The translations under genes were made by a program, and so were the position numbers. The notes under the pieces are model-generated. The model was not told where the DNA came from and did not search any database. It was given only the letters and a program-made list of their open reading frames with translations. A DNA stretch of 64,000 nt from Candidatus Phelpsiimicrobium noxiivivens (GTDB lineage: Bacteria; Omnitrophota; Gorgyraeia; Velamenicoccales; Velamenicoccaceae): contig MNVR01000032.1 of the NCBI GenBank assembly GCA_001873995.1, forward strand, positions 1-64,000, given 5' to 3'. Below are positions 9,001 to 14,287 of the stretch, piece after piece (positions within the stretch are counted from its first letter, which is position 1; each line of letters opens with the position of its first letter).

Positions 9001-10747
9001 TGACTTGAATAATTTTAATATGGTCGTGGTTTATTATCTGAGGGCCGAAATTTCGATACTAAAAGACACTCTATATTTAGCCGAGGAATATTATAAAGAG
9101 AGCCGTAAATATTTATACCTGGCAGAGAGTAATACAAGTTTTAACAATGGCGATGCCATAGTGTATACACTCGCTAAGTTTGATGAGCGCATCTGGCTTG
9201 CCCTGGCAGGAATAAGGAGGATGCGCGCAGAACAGATGGAAGCTAAATTCATGTCCGCAGGATTGTTCAGCAGCGCAGATATTGTTGCGGCGCTTAGGGA
9301 AATCAGGGTAAGCAATAGTTATATAGATGGATCCAAAAGGCCGATGGAAGGGCTCAATCCATCTTCTCCAATAATTGAACGTCCCTGGTGGCCTGTTCTT
9401 TCGGTAGAAGAATACCTATTGAAACTTGATTTTCTGGTAAACCTGAATCGCAAAATAAAGAGCTGGCCTGCCTCCTCGGCAGTAAGTATAAAACGAAATA
9501 CAAAAGATGCCAAGAAAAATTCTCTTGCCACCTCGTCGATCATGGGAGCTGGCTTTAAGGTTGACAGGAGTCTATTGTATGAGCTCTGGCCGGAGAAAAA
9601 AGGATTTATAGACAAACTAAAAGCGGTTTATGAAGAAGTTAGCCGGGAGGACGATTTTGAAATTTTACCCTTTGAAAGGCTGCCCAACTCCTATGTTATA
9701 CACAGGATTATTAACTCGGCAAGTATTCTAGAGGATGAAGATGAATATCTTGAGAGATATAGAGAAGCAATGAGACAGCGGACAACAAAAGAAAAGGAAT
9801 TGATTAAAAGGAGCAGAATGCCTTCTTATGCGGAAGGATCAACCCTGGGTTCATTAGATAGGGACCTCAGTATATTTTTTACCGAAGGCTTAAGGATGCC
9901 TTATTATTCTTTCGGCGCAAGAGTGCTGCTTAATCCAAATTTAAAGGGAGTATTTTTACTTCGGCAGAGATTGATAATCGCGCCGGGTGATGAGCATGAT
10001 GGTTTGTTTCATGAAGGCATTCATTTTGACAGCGAAGGATTTTCCTTGGAATGTATGGATGAGGGCTTCGTGCAGTTTATATGGCTAAAGTATGGGATGG
10101 CAAGAACAGAGTTTAAGCCTGATCTGTCCCGTCCGGTTATTAAAGAGGCATTTGATGCTGGAGGCATAGAATATGCGTATTTTGTTACAAGAGAATGCGG
10201 CTATAATTGTCGGCTGTCTTATAGCGGCGAAATTGCCTTTGCCTGCGGCTTGGTTAAACTCATAAGCGAAAAAGACTTATTGGACGCATTTATCAGGGGA
10301 AAATATTCGCCCCATATGAAAATGGTATTTGATAGGGACCTGTGGAAGACAATAGATAATTTTGAAACATACTTTTTTGGCAAGCAGTATTATGAAAATA
10401 AAGTGGCGATGATAAAGCAGATAGACGCAAAGATCAAGGCCAAGGTTGAGGAGGTTAATTCAGCGAGTAAAACCTCTTCGCCGGTTTTTCGCATCGCAGA
10501 TCTTATGCCTGCTAAAGCTTCATCTGAGAGTTACAGGAAGGTTTTTGGCGAGATCCTGCATTGTTTTCAGGTAGACGGCAGAAAAAATTATGATATCGGA
10601 ACGCCAAAGGCCGCGTTAGACTTATTGGCGCAAGAATTCACTGGAAAGGAGGCGGGGCGTTACAAAAGTAGCCTGATCCAAAATGTAACAGGCAAGGGCG
10701 CGATCGGTGAAATTCCAGTTCATTTGTTTAATATTGGCGTTAAGTAA
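2..10747 (+). CDS. Giant multidomain polyprotein-like protein (left-truncated)
   Basis: The frame is open from base 2, so the gene begins left of the window; TTG at 101 is only a nominal start. Residues here are numbered from 101. Domains seen in order: ACT-like (about 318-387); two hydrophobic stretches (about 448-495) and a zinc-peptidase motif HELIH at 689-693; Ser/Ala-rich region (about 900-1000); Rossmann methyltransferase-like region with EIGAGDGW near 1202; RelA/SpoT-like segment (1366-2043); helical unknown (2050-2306); sigma-70-like segment (2312-2635); HD-like LHDIGKRHVD near 2875; helical-repeat segment (2927-3087); second HEGIH at 3304-3308; short C-terminal piece. The segments are separated by S-S-S-P-V/I spacers whose prolines fall at 19, 400, 423, 823, 865, 1001, 1052, 1364, 2048, 2310, 2639, 2925, 3090 and 3461. 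The domain calls come from motifs; that the spacers are processing sites is my inference. No single family of this length is known to me. Confidence 0.85.
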   Translation, partial: SSHRSGFVKENCPRVVRFFSEHKIADKNGQSNILNAALVMIHFEDQKHSSSPMLIASSLVRETSHDRMEAVIDVWRGYRLAGERMTMKEVLLRTAFHFAAEATPQDLEAALGLAEKTVYLLGDEWSILAASLAFAHSDSIEGEFKRRLTGNFYALGLNNMRYIDQSVIAVENILTLTEQARKGIKVQEQSCGHIRRLIGILDEVGVLEKVALDQPRAALFYYVIASFFQRHTISEIHEKLRAIGRQSLFEYYFDNTGWKPDHLNKLALHGRAGMFSSRNIHDGVEAARQAMDRAVEEILPNDFGPLHLKTPGEVYIWLAFNSGKKQVVMERLARPVKFIIQIPVAGAKAREAVISVNCKADRIGLLHDITAVLKAAQVNIKTIVTRGRKVRIAIGPAIPLSGVMAMMDIFSGNYDVHLTVRETGRKKGSSSAPVEEPESSQGEGQSAAVPGSGSSPIRQTVRDRFSEMRLSALILKYLGRERAGDLMNRLIGAPGLKFVTFLVFTAALFRKNIRPKARRIRYFFLSIAGLIAMFDLPSTKEWKFPDVQAAELEIPVEKAVVLEQRAAELTGYPLQMEVDIERFSSPEELRAIRFSKRQPYVVRQLEGRPIYYFGFFDRHIQGGMLGRIQIFVEVRPGQLADEKELMDLHGGVRGHDYRLLDIARFFTEASRQNISLNILEIRLKKELLAGGLLKKTSLGYQATQVAALISTVQGEKLAVIEHELIHAAYFTEPLLADAYGRLWDRLTSEEQARVTRILLVFSDYDFNNDHDLLVREFIAYFQNPDALLMPYLRLYGRYLPFSFKGSSLDKIKDLYGKDGDLRPEVVAWIETLGEKVAAVERAFRLDQKIPGGVSSPVFTPLPLMAPVLVRTVFGTSSLRYILRGEESRDPGDLDGSSPVNIKLPFGVAQTFRGWFVDADPLADNGARVVLKIKRADVSGSPAKIDRNDYKAKERGVGWSTANFSSVSSSRGQTAPFVALPMMPRAATALPIASSLTGRSTSAANHIRSASGNIYPQQRLISSATSQSVPSASSPITGCNEKDQMQRRIVIPIRIGASKAQIYKTVNKTMIEDGMASFGLRSSSSPVSNNLITVVSEKAKFISNKRLPLVLETRPFAKGEEVPFEGRSERVVYAEEGAIKVRLADGKEVVLDQGALFKTYLGTKLFAQQDSFVAIVSETLDNDLVKHALEAVAYIDAEIGCRQASIPIFDFVPKMFESSLINIIRNDISTDQVAAMEIGAGDGWFASKIRAALRSAGFDVRLIAVEKDGAMVQKAEERHIIAAHMDVAEAVSAYSPKSQDIIFINAPWHLHQMLRAAAKLIKDNGLVIIRLDREGETNRQLDTAAIRRSSDEERRPIEVLEYLPSNYPHRFWLLEEYPNANGLIIVGSVSSKKTSSSPISPAEELVKRVITETEQNYGREDIEVLKEAMYLAQDLYRAKEFASKETYLNHALKVAQVLIEWRAAIEVVLAAVLHKAGRDALDQALSEESLSGGWVLKNKDLEKIKAMVLRLQRIVDRWPYLGGYIRYVKGSRTVQNYQNAIILMTEEDPLTLLLVFADKLQAVSKEATKEERDYRYNELQHIFIPLAARLNAYDLFEGLRNKAFELHDPEKFQDARQMRRNTWGLSYGAMKEVLGKVVEELSAGLEEKNIAAKVESRVKTTYSIHEKIESDRRPVFTQAKELNDVMGIRIITDQTDDALTFATNWLNERQYPYEVVPKLKWEKGYEAVHVRFLTEEAPDKELLPYEIMIMAPAEYKKYLSGGSQERYVPPAKAHWIYKGIGFDIVGTEQVFDADAIELGADFEENYAHLYHSLEKKAFVMYLEKTWRGMEMRVIDLLKGSYPVNLAALPEINKLNVSYAGFFDIKIGKSGEEPVKEFAREELDEMYPLATGAIITLKTSGVALNKERFEAIEAIIQPSRAKLVLRSLFENKMNKWISDGKKAVVEHVGRVSKHCYPFMNVFAKSKGLQDVNELYAAIGTGVIALADLLVFYEAQTKREAIVVASDRKEIVSDISDALLKLDGRITDLNEEAEHEQDGQRMISLRLKLKFECGIDEQSLKKLLLDPKKIPGVKKVIIKSSSSPIDEDFGFDDFSYVKQERDTLLEMLLGRLKSEKYRERIEAMQLLRGLKILDQRILSGMMELINNKQTTMSDMQILEQAFEINKAIRTLFHYTPKISEMYTVMDIDKFSPIAEYYTGSIDAKLLSDFNVFLGAVKAGILEDHRSLFKNIVYPYGCEIFSARLKPLVGRYAFEGELVKTPYDKVLAALLGIDFHAYWVISLGSLDLIFDVAADQFAKIGREKYAQIASVVIPFGIVRNSPQRFPMYSAVLPGEEILNSAGGSFSPVGDGEEAGKGSGERDALKIYLKEIRVFELLGADEEERLSRIILSSEPPSDDYMQAREVLIQSNLRLVVSIARKNEWKGSGAGLDLLDLIQTGNKMLIRVAEKFEASKGKFSNYAGRCIEYALKRAIGEEPQLPADKLHKFYALKKELGGMPTAQEAANKFGVTDYESGLILMANQYDSLERPVGEDGDSALGDFIAGSDARTEDLGGMEYNESIMLLKRYMDKIGIIKRHQDMFLMREYTEGEPPSFKDIGIVFKDAVGERQISGVRVRAIIGYVKNKVRDNMESDGIRALGREQMVELFKAHGIKDGVSLLITAILQADIGHNLSSSPVEEWNENLKEIKITSQRRRVFLKSVMEFLREYKPLRKDLDRLVKEYGDLLSKFDPKRTNAARQTKAKGQELRGLSGKFLDIIGYQPSTALLAQKRVFSPSREYSNVLRFIFVHNSMSVSNLLLGQIYLAKVLIDKDHLTRKQAADLFVAKVFSIANLYMQRYSQELGHWLDFIFKGELYNGTYLFKIFSEGRLEMLIASLLHLTEFDLELLRFGLGFSQDEAQKFHPVGGIYSALHDIGKRHVDIDLFDYSAELFEKDLQTNNSNAGLDNSNAGLEGLNGSGASSPVKNFSGLAQNKKVYLLLEKAADFIRANRLNNAQALLDDISRADLNNFNMVVVYYLRAEISILKDTLYLAEEYYKESRKYLYLAESNTSFNNGDAIVYTLAKFDERIWLALAGIRRMRAEQMEAKFMSAGLFSSADIVAALREIRVSNSYIDGSKRPMEGLNPSSPIIERPWWPVLSVEEYLLKLDFLVNLNRKIKSWPASSAVSIKRNTKDAKKNSLATSSIMGAGFKVDRSLLYELWPEKKGFIDKLKAVYEEVSREDDFEILPFERLPNSYVIHRIINSASILEDEDEYLERYREAMRQRTTKEKELIKRSRMPSYAEGSTLGSLDRDLSIFFTEGLRMPYYSFGARVLLNPNLKGVFLLRQRLIIAPGDEHDGLFHEGIHFDSEGFSLECMDEGFVQFIWLKYGMARTEFKPDLSRPVIKEAFDAGGIEYAYFVTRECGYNCRLSYSGEIAFACGLVKLISEKDLLDAFIRGKYSPHMKMVFDRDLWKTIDNFETYFFGKQYYENKVAMIKQIDAKIKAKVEEVNSASKTSSPVFRIADLMPAKASSESYRKVFGEILHCFQVDGRKNYDIGTPKAALDLLAQEFTGKEAGRYKSSLIQNVTGKGAIGEIPVHLFNIGVK
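2123..2390 (+). other. Zinc metallopeptidase-like motif region inside the giant ORF
   Basis: The frame reads HELIH (residues 689-693) and about 45 residues later LVREFIAYF, which could supply a third, glutamate ligand as in gluzincin-type peptidases. It lies between the spacers at residues 423 and 823, after two hydrophobic stretches, so this segment may be membrane anchored. Activity is inferred from the motif alone. Confidence 0.55.
4196..6229 (+). other. RelA/SpoT-like (p)ppGpp synthetase segment inside the giant ORF
   Basis: It lies between the spacers at prolines 1364 and 2048. The N-terminal HD-like part keeps a first His (1416) and a second His (1440), but the Asp of the HD pair reads Lys (HK at 1440-1441), so hydrolysis of (p)ppGpp is probably lost. 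The synthetase part keeps recognisable blocks: RVKTTYSIHEKIE from about 1623, ELNDVMGIRI, KGYEAVH and AKAHWIYKG. A TGS-like stretch (PLATGAIITLKTS) and an ACT-like tail follow, which is the normal RSH domain order. It is about 680 residues, close to a full-length RSH protein. Confidence 0.75.
7034..8005 (+). other. Sigma-70-like segment inside the giant ORF
   Basis: The segment between prolines 2310 and 2639 carries the sigma-70 order of blocks. Region 1.2-like DALKIYLKEI is followed by region 2 (SNLRLVVSIARK ... LDLLDLIQTGN ... GKFSNYA) at about 2374-2437. Region 3 reads GGMPTAQEAANKFGV and then SLERPVGEDGDSALGDFI. A divergent region 4-like helical stretch covers about 2525-2590. The -10-binding aromatic cluster of region 2.4 is poor (RCIEYALKRAI), so promoter recognition may be altered or lost. 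The family assignment is strong; function in this fused setting is unknown. Confidence 0.75.
8802..8843 (+). repeat. 21-bp tandem duplication inside the giant ORF
   Basis: Two exact 21-base units (ATAATTCCAATGCGGGTTTGG) at 8802-8822 and 8823-8843 encode the repeated peptide NSNAGL next to the spacer at proline 2925. The period is a multiple of three, so the frame is kept. Confidence 0.9.
9374..10474 (+). other. Second HExxH peptidase-like segment inside the giant ORF
   Basis: Between the spacers at prolines 3090 and 3461 the frame contains HEGIH (3304-3308), followed about 15 residues later by MDEGFVQF, which offers a glutamate third ligand. The rest of the segment is helical and unfamiliar to me. 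It is the second candidate protease in the same product. Confidence 0.45.
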
Positions 10748-10773
10748 AGTATAATGTATTAGGGGGTGTGCGT

Positions 10774-11157
10774 ATGGTTGAAGTAAAAAGAAGAGAGCTT
10801 GAAATCTTGCATGGAAATCCTTCATCAGATAATGATAACAGGATCTTTTGTCGTTTTGCTTTACACGATATGCCCGTAAGATTTAAAGACTTAAAGGTTG
10901 GAGAGAAAGGATCCGGCGTCTGTAAAGACATAAGCGGAGGAGGCATTAGCGCCGAGTTTGGCCGCGAGGTCAAGCCTAGGACGCCGTTGGAAATGTGGGT
11001 GGACCTGCCGGATGGTTTTGAACCTTTGCATCTGTTAGGTAAGGTTGTATGGTCAGATCTGCTGGGCGCGTCTTGCCGCGTAGGTATTGCTTTTGACAGG
11101 CCACGGCTTATGGGATTATCGCGTATATTAAAGTTTGGAACACCGGAGGCGATATGA
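10774..11157 (+). CDS. PilZ-domain protein (first of a pair)
   Basis: This is a small protein with a PilZ-type c-di-GMP-binding fold. NRIFCRF supplies an Arg-x3-4-Arg-like element and CKDISGGGI matches the D-x-S-x-x-G signature. The C-terminal strands (KVVWSD, CRVGIAF) are typical of the barrel. I chose ATG 10774 because AGGGGG sits seven bases upstream; a GTG at 10768 is also in frame. It starts 27 bases after the giant ORF and overlaps the next PilZ gene by ATGA. Single-domain PilZ proteins usually act as c-di-GMP effectors on motility, secretion or polysaccharide synthesis; the partner here is unknown. Confidence 0.8.
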   Translation: MVEVKRRELEILHGNPSSDNDNRIFCRFALHDMPVRFKDLKVGEKGSGVCKDISGGGISAEFGREVKPRTPLEMWVDLPDGFEPLHLLGKVVWSDLLGASCRVGIAFDRPRLMGLSRILKFGTPEAI

Positions 11158-11534
11158 ATGAAAACAGGAAGGCGGTTCGGTGGAACATAATCTTGCCAGT
11201 TCGTTATGTGGGCTTATTCAGAAATACGGAAAGTTCAGCTATGGCCAAAGACTTAAGCGTGCTTGGAGCAAGGCTTGCCATGGTAGAGAGGCACAAGCCG
11301 GGTGATAAGCTTGAGATGATGCTGGATATGCCCGCGGGAGAGAGCAGTAATACTATGTGTGTTGACGCGGATGTGGTATGGCAGAGGCCTGCAAGCGCTT
11401 TAGAAGAGGGATGTAACTATATGGCAGGAGTAGTATTTAGGAATATTATGGATTGCTATAGGAAGGGCATTGCTGAATACGTATCCATTAATCATCCTCA
11501 GGAGTTCAGGCAGCATTGGTGGGATGGGGTATAG
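11154..11534 (+). CDS. PilZ-domain protein (second of a pair)
   Basis: This is the second PilZ-type protein, 126 residues, overlapping the first by ATGA and therefore probably translationally coupled. RKAVRWNIILPVRY gives the Arg-rich element, AKDLSVLGARL matches D-x-S-x-x-G, and DVVWQ is the following strand. It is divergent from its neighbour, so the pair looks like old paralogues rather than a recent duplication. c-di-GMP binding is inferred from the motifs. Confidence 0.8.
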   Translation: MNENRKAVRWNIILPVRYVGLFRNTESSAMAKDLSVLGARLAMVERHKPGDKLEMMLDMPAGESSNTMCVDADVVWQRPASALEEGCNYMAGVVFRNIMDCYRKGIAEYVSINHPQEFRQHWWDGV

Positions 11535-11811
11535 CGGCAGAGGACAGAAAATAGAGGACAGAATACAGTTTTTCACTGACATCTGACCTCTGATACCTGA
11601 CTTCTAAAAGATGGTTTTTTGAATAATTATTGCTTGACCTCTAGGGGTCAATATGTTAGACTTTTGAAATCTATTTTCTATGGATATCAATGGGCTATGT
11701 AAAAAATACACACCCCTTGTTTAATCACTTCAAAAATTTCCTCTGGATATTTCTGAAGTAAACTTCAGGGTTGATTTTGTAAAGAAAAACAACTTAAAAA
11801 ATGCAAAATTA
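11535..11811 (+). promoter_or_regulatory. Intergenic regulatory region with two palindromes and a promoter-like element
   Basis: The 277-base gap upstream of the glycan locus holds TTGACCTCTAGGGGTCAA at 11634-11651 (6-bp arms) and a perfect palindrome CTGAAGTAAACTTCAG at 11753-11768. A promoter-like pair follows: TTGATT 11771-11776, 18-bp spacer, TAAAAA 11795-11800. The stretch 11763-11796 matches 18301-18334 at 27 of 34 bases. The palindromes are plausible operators for the LacI or ROK regulator further down; that link is inferred. Confidence 0.5.
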
Positions 11812-14259
11812 ATGAAATACGGACATTTTTCTTCTGACGGAACTGAATTTATTATTAATTATCCTGAAACTCCCACCCCTTGGATCAATTATCTGAGTAA
11901 TGAAAAATATTGCGCTATCATCTCGCAGACAGCTGGCGGCTACAGTTTCTTAAAAGATTGCCGTACTGACAGGATATTAAGATGGGCGCCTGATTATAAA
12001 AATTTTGACCGGCCCGGGCGTTATATTTATGTCCGGGAACTCGCGGGCAGGCAAACTCGTGAACACAAGAACCCAAAGGTCTGGTCGCTGACCTATCAGC
12101 CTTTGCGCGTTGAGCCTGACTTTTATGAATGCCGTCATGGTTTAGGTTATACTACGATCGCCTCCAAAAACAATTCTGTTAAGTCGCAAGTCACATATTT
12201 TCTTCCCGTTGACGACGATTGCGAACTCTGGTTTGTTTCGCTTACCAACGACTCAAAAAAAGAAAAGAAACTGGAGCTTTATCCATATGTGGAGTGGCTC
12301 ATCGGAGATTACCACGAAGAACTCCGTTACCGCAATATAATGAACCTATATAACAGGATGTGGTTTGACGAGGCGCACAACCTGATATTCGGCTGGAAGA
12401 CCGCGTTCTGGCAAGGCATGAATATTAAAGAATTCAAGAATTATTCTTTTTTTGCAACCAGCCTTGAAGTTAAAGGCTACGCAACGCGCAAAGAGGAGTT
12501 TTTAGGCCGCTATAATACAGAGGCCAACCCCGACGCTATTTTAAACGGCAGATTTAAGAATTCGCCTCTCTGTTCCGGAGAAGACGGCATAGGGTGTTTT
12601 AAACATGTTGTTAAGTTAGGCCCTAAAGAGACAAAAGAATTCGTAGTTATTTTAGGCGCGGCTGAAGGCCAGAATAATGCCGTTAAACTTGTTAACAAAT
12701 ATAGAGACTTGGATGTTGTCAAAAAGGCCCTTGAAGATACTAAGGCCCTGTGGAAATCTCGCATTGTCGGAAACGTCACCATAAAGACACCGGATAATGA
12801 CTTTGACACTATGGTCAATGTCTGGGTGAAGTATCAGGTTTATATGTGTAATCTATGGTCGCGCTCTCCGTCTTTCTATCACGAGGGGTCCGGCGGCAGG
12901 GGCTATCGCGATTCCTGCCAGGACTCTGAGTCCATCGCTTCTATTAATTCCGGGCTAACGCGTAAAAGGATATTGCAGTTAGCTTCGCTTATACGTAAAG
13001 ATGGCACATCAGCGCCGGGTTGGTCGGATACTGCCGGGCCTGGTCAACACCGCCCTAATAAAGACCATCAGATATGGCTTACCGCGACAGTGCGCGCGTA
13101 TATCCAGGAAACAGGGGATAAAGATATTTTAAAAGAATATGCCCCTTATTTAAAAGACAAATGGGTAGGCGGCTGGGAGACAGACCCTGAGCACAAAGGC
13201 GGCCCTAAAGCCGAAGGAGAGGGCACCCTTTTTGAGCACCTTGAAAAAAATCTTAATTTTTGTTTTAACGATGCAGGGGAACGCGGCCTGCCTAAAATAG
13301 GCCACGCTGATTGGAATGACGCCATTGACGCCGCGGGTAAAAAGCATAAAGGCGAAAGTGTCTGGCTTGCCCAGGCCCTGGTTCGTTCTCAGAAATATTT
13401 TGCAGAGTTGGCCGAGCTCGTTGGCGATAAGGAAAAGGCGAAAGAGTTTTTGGATAAGGCAAAGACCATGTCAGAGCGTGTAAACGCGATAGCGTGGGAC
13501 GGTGATTGGTATGCGCGCGGATTTACGGATGATGGCGTCCCTTACGGCGTCAAGGCGTATGATGAAGGAAAGATATTCATTATGAGCCAGGCATGGGCTA
13601 TTCTTTCTGGTATCGCCGAAGGCGAGCGCTTGCAGAAGGTTTTAAAGTCTTGTGACAAATATTTAGATGGGTCTCACGGCATAGCCATGTTCTATCCGGC
13701 ATTTACTAAGTTTCGCCCTGAATTGGGCCGTATCAGCATGTTTTCCGAAGGCACAAAAGAGAACGCGGCTATTTTTTGCCATGCCGCGCATTTCCTCATC
13801 GTTGCCTATTGTATGGCAGGCCGGGGGACTAAAGCCTATGAATCTATGTCTAAGATAATGCCTAACAAACAGAAAAACTATGACCTATATAAAGCAGAGC
13901 CTTATGTCTATGCCGAGTATCTCGTAGGCCCTGAGAATCCTTATCGTTATGGCGAAGGCCAGTTTACCTGGATAACAGGCGCGTCGGGCTGGGCCTTTAT
14001 GGCAGCTACAGAATGGCTTCTGGGCGTGCGCCGCGATTACGAAGGCCTGCGTATAGACCCATGTGTGCCATCTCACTGGAAGAAGTGCTCTATAAGGCGC
14101 CCTTTTAGAGGAGATGTGTACGAAGTAGAAATTGAAAATCCCAATGGGGTTGAAAAAGGCGTAAAAGAGGTATATGTGGATAATAAGCCGATAGAGGGTA
14201 ATTTAGTCAAGGTTGTAGGCGATGGCAAGGCGCATAATGTCCGCGTCGTAATGGGTTAA
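11812..14259 (+). CDS. GH94-family glycoside phosphorylase (cellobiose-phosphorylase-like)
   Basis: GH94 enzymes split beta-linked disaccharides or oligosaccharides with phosphate, giving a sugar 1-phosphate. The 815 residues match the family length. An N-terminal beta-sandwich is followed by an (alpha/alpha)6 barrel with GYRDSCQD and GLPKIGHADWNDAID; Asp500 of ADWND aligns with the catalytic acid of cellobiose phosphorylases. There is no signal peptide, so it is cytosolic. No Shine-Dalgarno precedes the ATG, and the predicted promoter would leave a leader of only a few bases. A GPH sugar symporter follows, so imported oligosaccharide is probably phosphorolysed here. The exact substrate (cello-, laminari- or chito-oligosaccharide) cannot be set from sequence alone. 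Confidence 0.88.
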   Translation: MKYGHFSSDGTEFIINYPETPTPWINYLSNEKYCAIISQTAGGYSFLKDCRTDRILRWAPDYKNFDRPGRYIYVRELAGRQTREHKNPKVWSLTYQPLRVEPDFYECRHGLGYTTIASKNNSVKSQVTYFLPVDDDCELWFVSLTNDSKKEKKLELYPYVEWLIGDYHEELRYRNIMNLYNRMWFDEAHNLIFGWKTAFWQGMNIKEFKNYSFFATSLEVKGYATRKEEFLGRYNTEANPDAILNGRFKNSPLCSGEDGIGCFKHVVKLGPKETKEFVVILGAAEGQNNAVKLVNKYRDLDVVKKALEDTKALWKSRIVGNVTIKTPDNDFDTMVNVWVKYQVYMCNLWSRSPSFYHEGSGGRGYRDSCQDSESIASINSGLTRKRILQLASLIRKDGTSAPGWSDTAGPGQHRPNKDHQIWLTATVRAYIQETGDKDILKEYAPYLKDKWVGGWETDPEHKGGPKAEGEGTLFEHLEKNLNFCFNDAGERGLPKIGHADWNDAIDAAGKKHKGESVWLAQALVRSQKYFAELAELVGDKEKAKEFLDKAKTMSERVNAIAWDGDWYARGFTDDGVPYGVKAYDEGKIFIMSQAWAILSGIAEGERLQKVLKSCDKYLDGSHGIAMFYPAFTKFRPELGRISMFSEGTKENAAIFCHAAHFLIVAYCMAGRGTKAYESMSKIMPNKQKNYDLYKAEPYVYAEYLVGPENPYRYGEGQFTWITGASGWAFMAATEWLLGVRRDYEGLRIDPCVPSHWKKCSIRRPFRGDVYEVEIENPNGVEKGVKEVYVDNKPIEGNLVKVVGDGKAHNVRVVMG

Positions 14260-14287
14260 TGAGACAAATTGAGAGGGGGGTTATTTA

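Noticed and set aside
2-10747. 2A-type ribosome skipping at the spacers
   Set aside because: The spacers lack the Asn-Pro-Gly-Pro core needed for 2A skipping.
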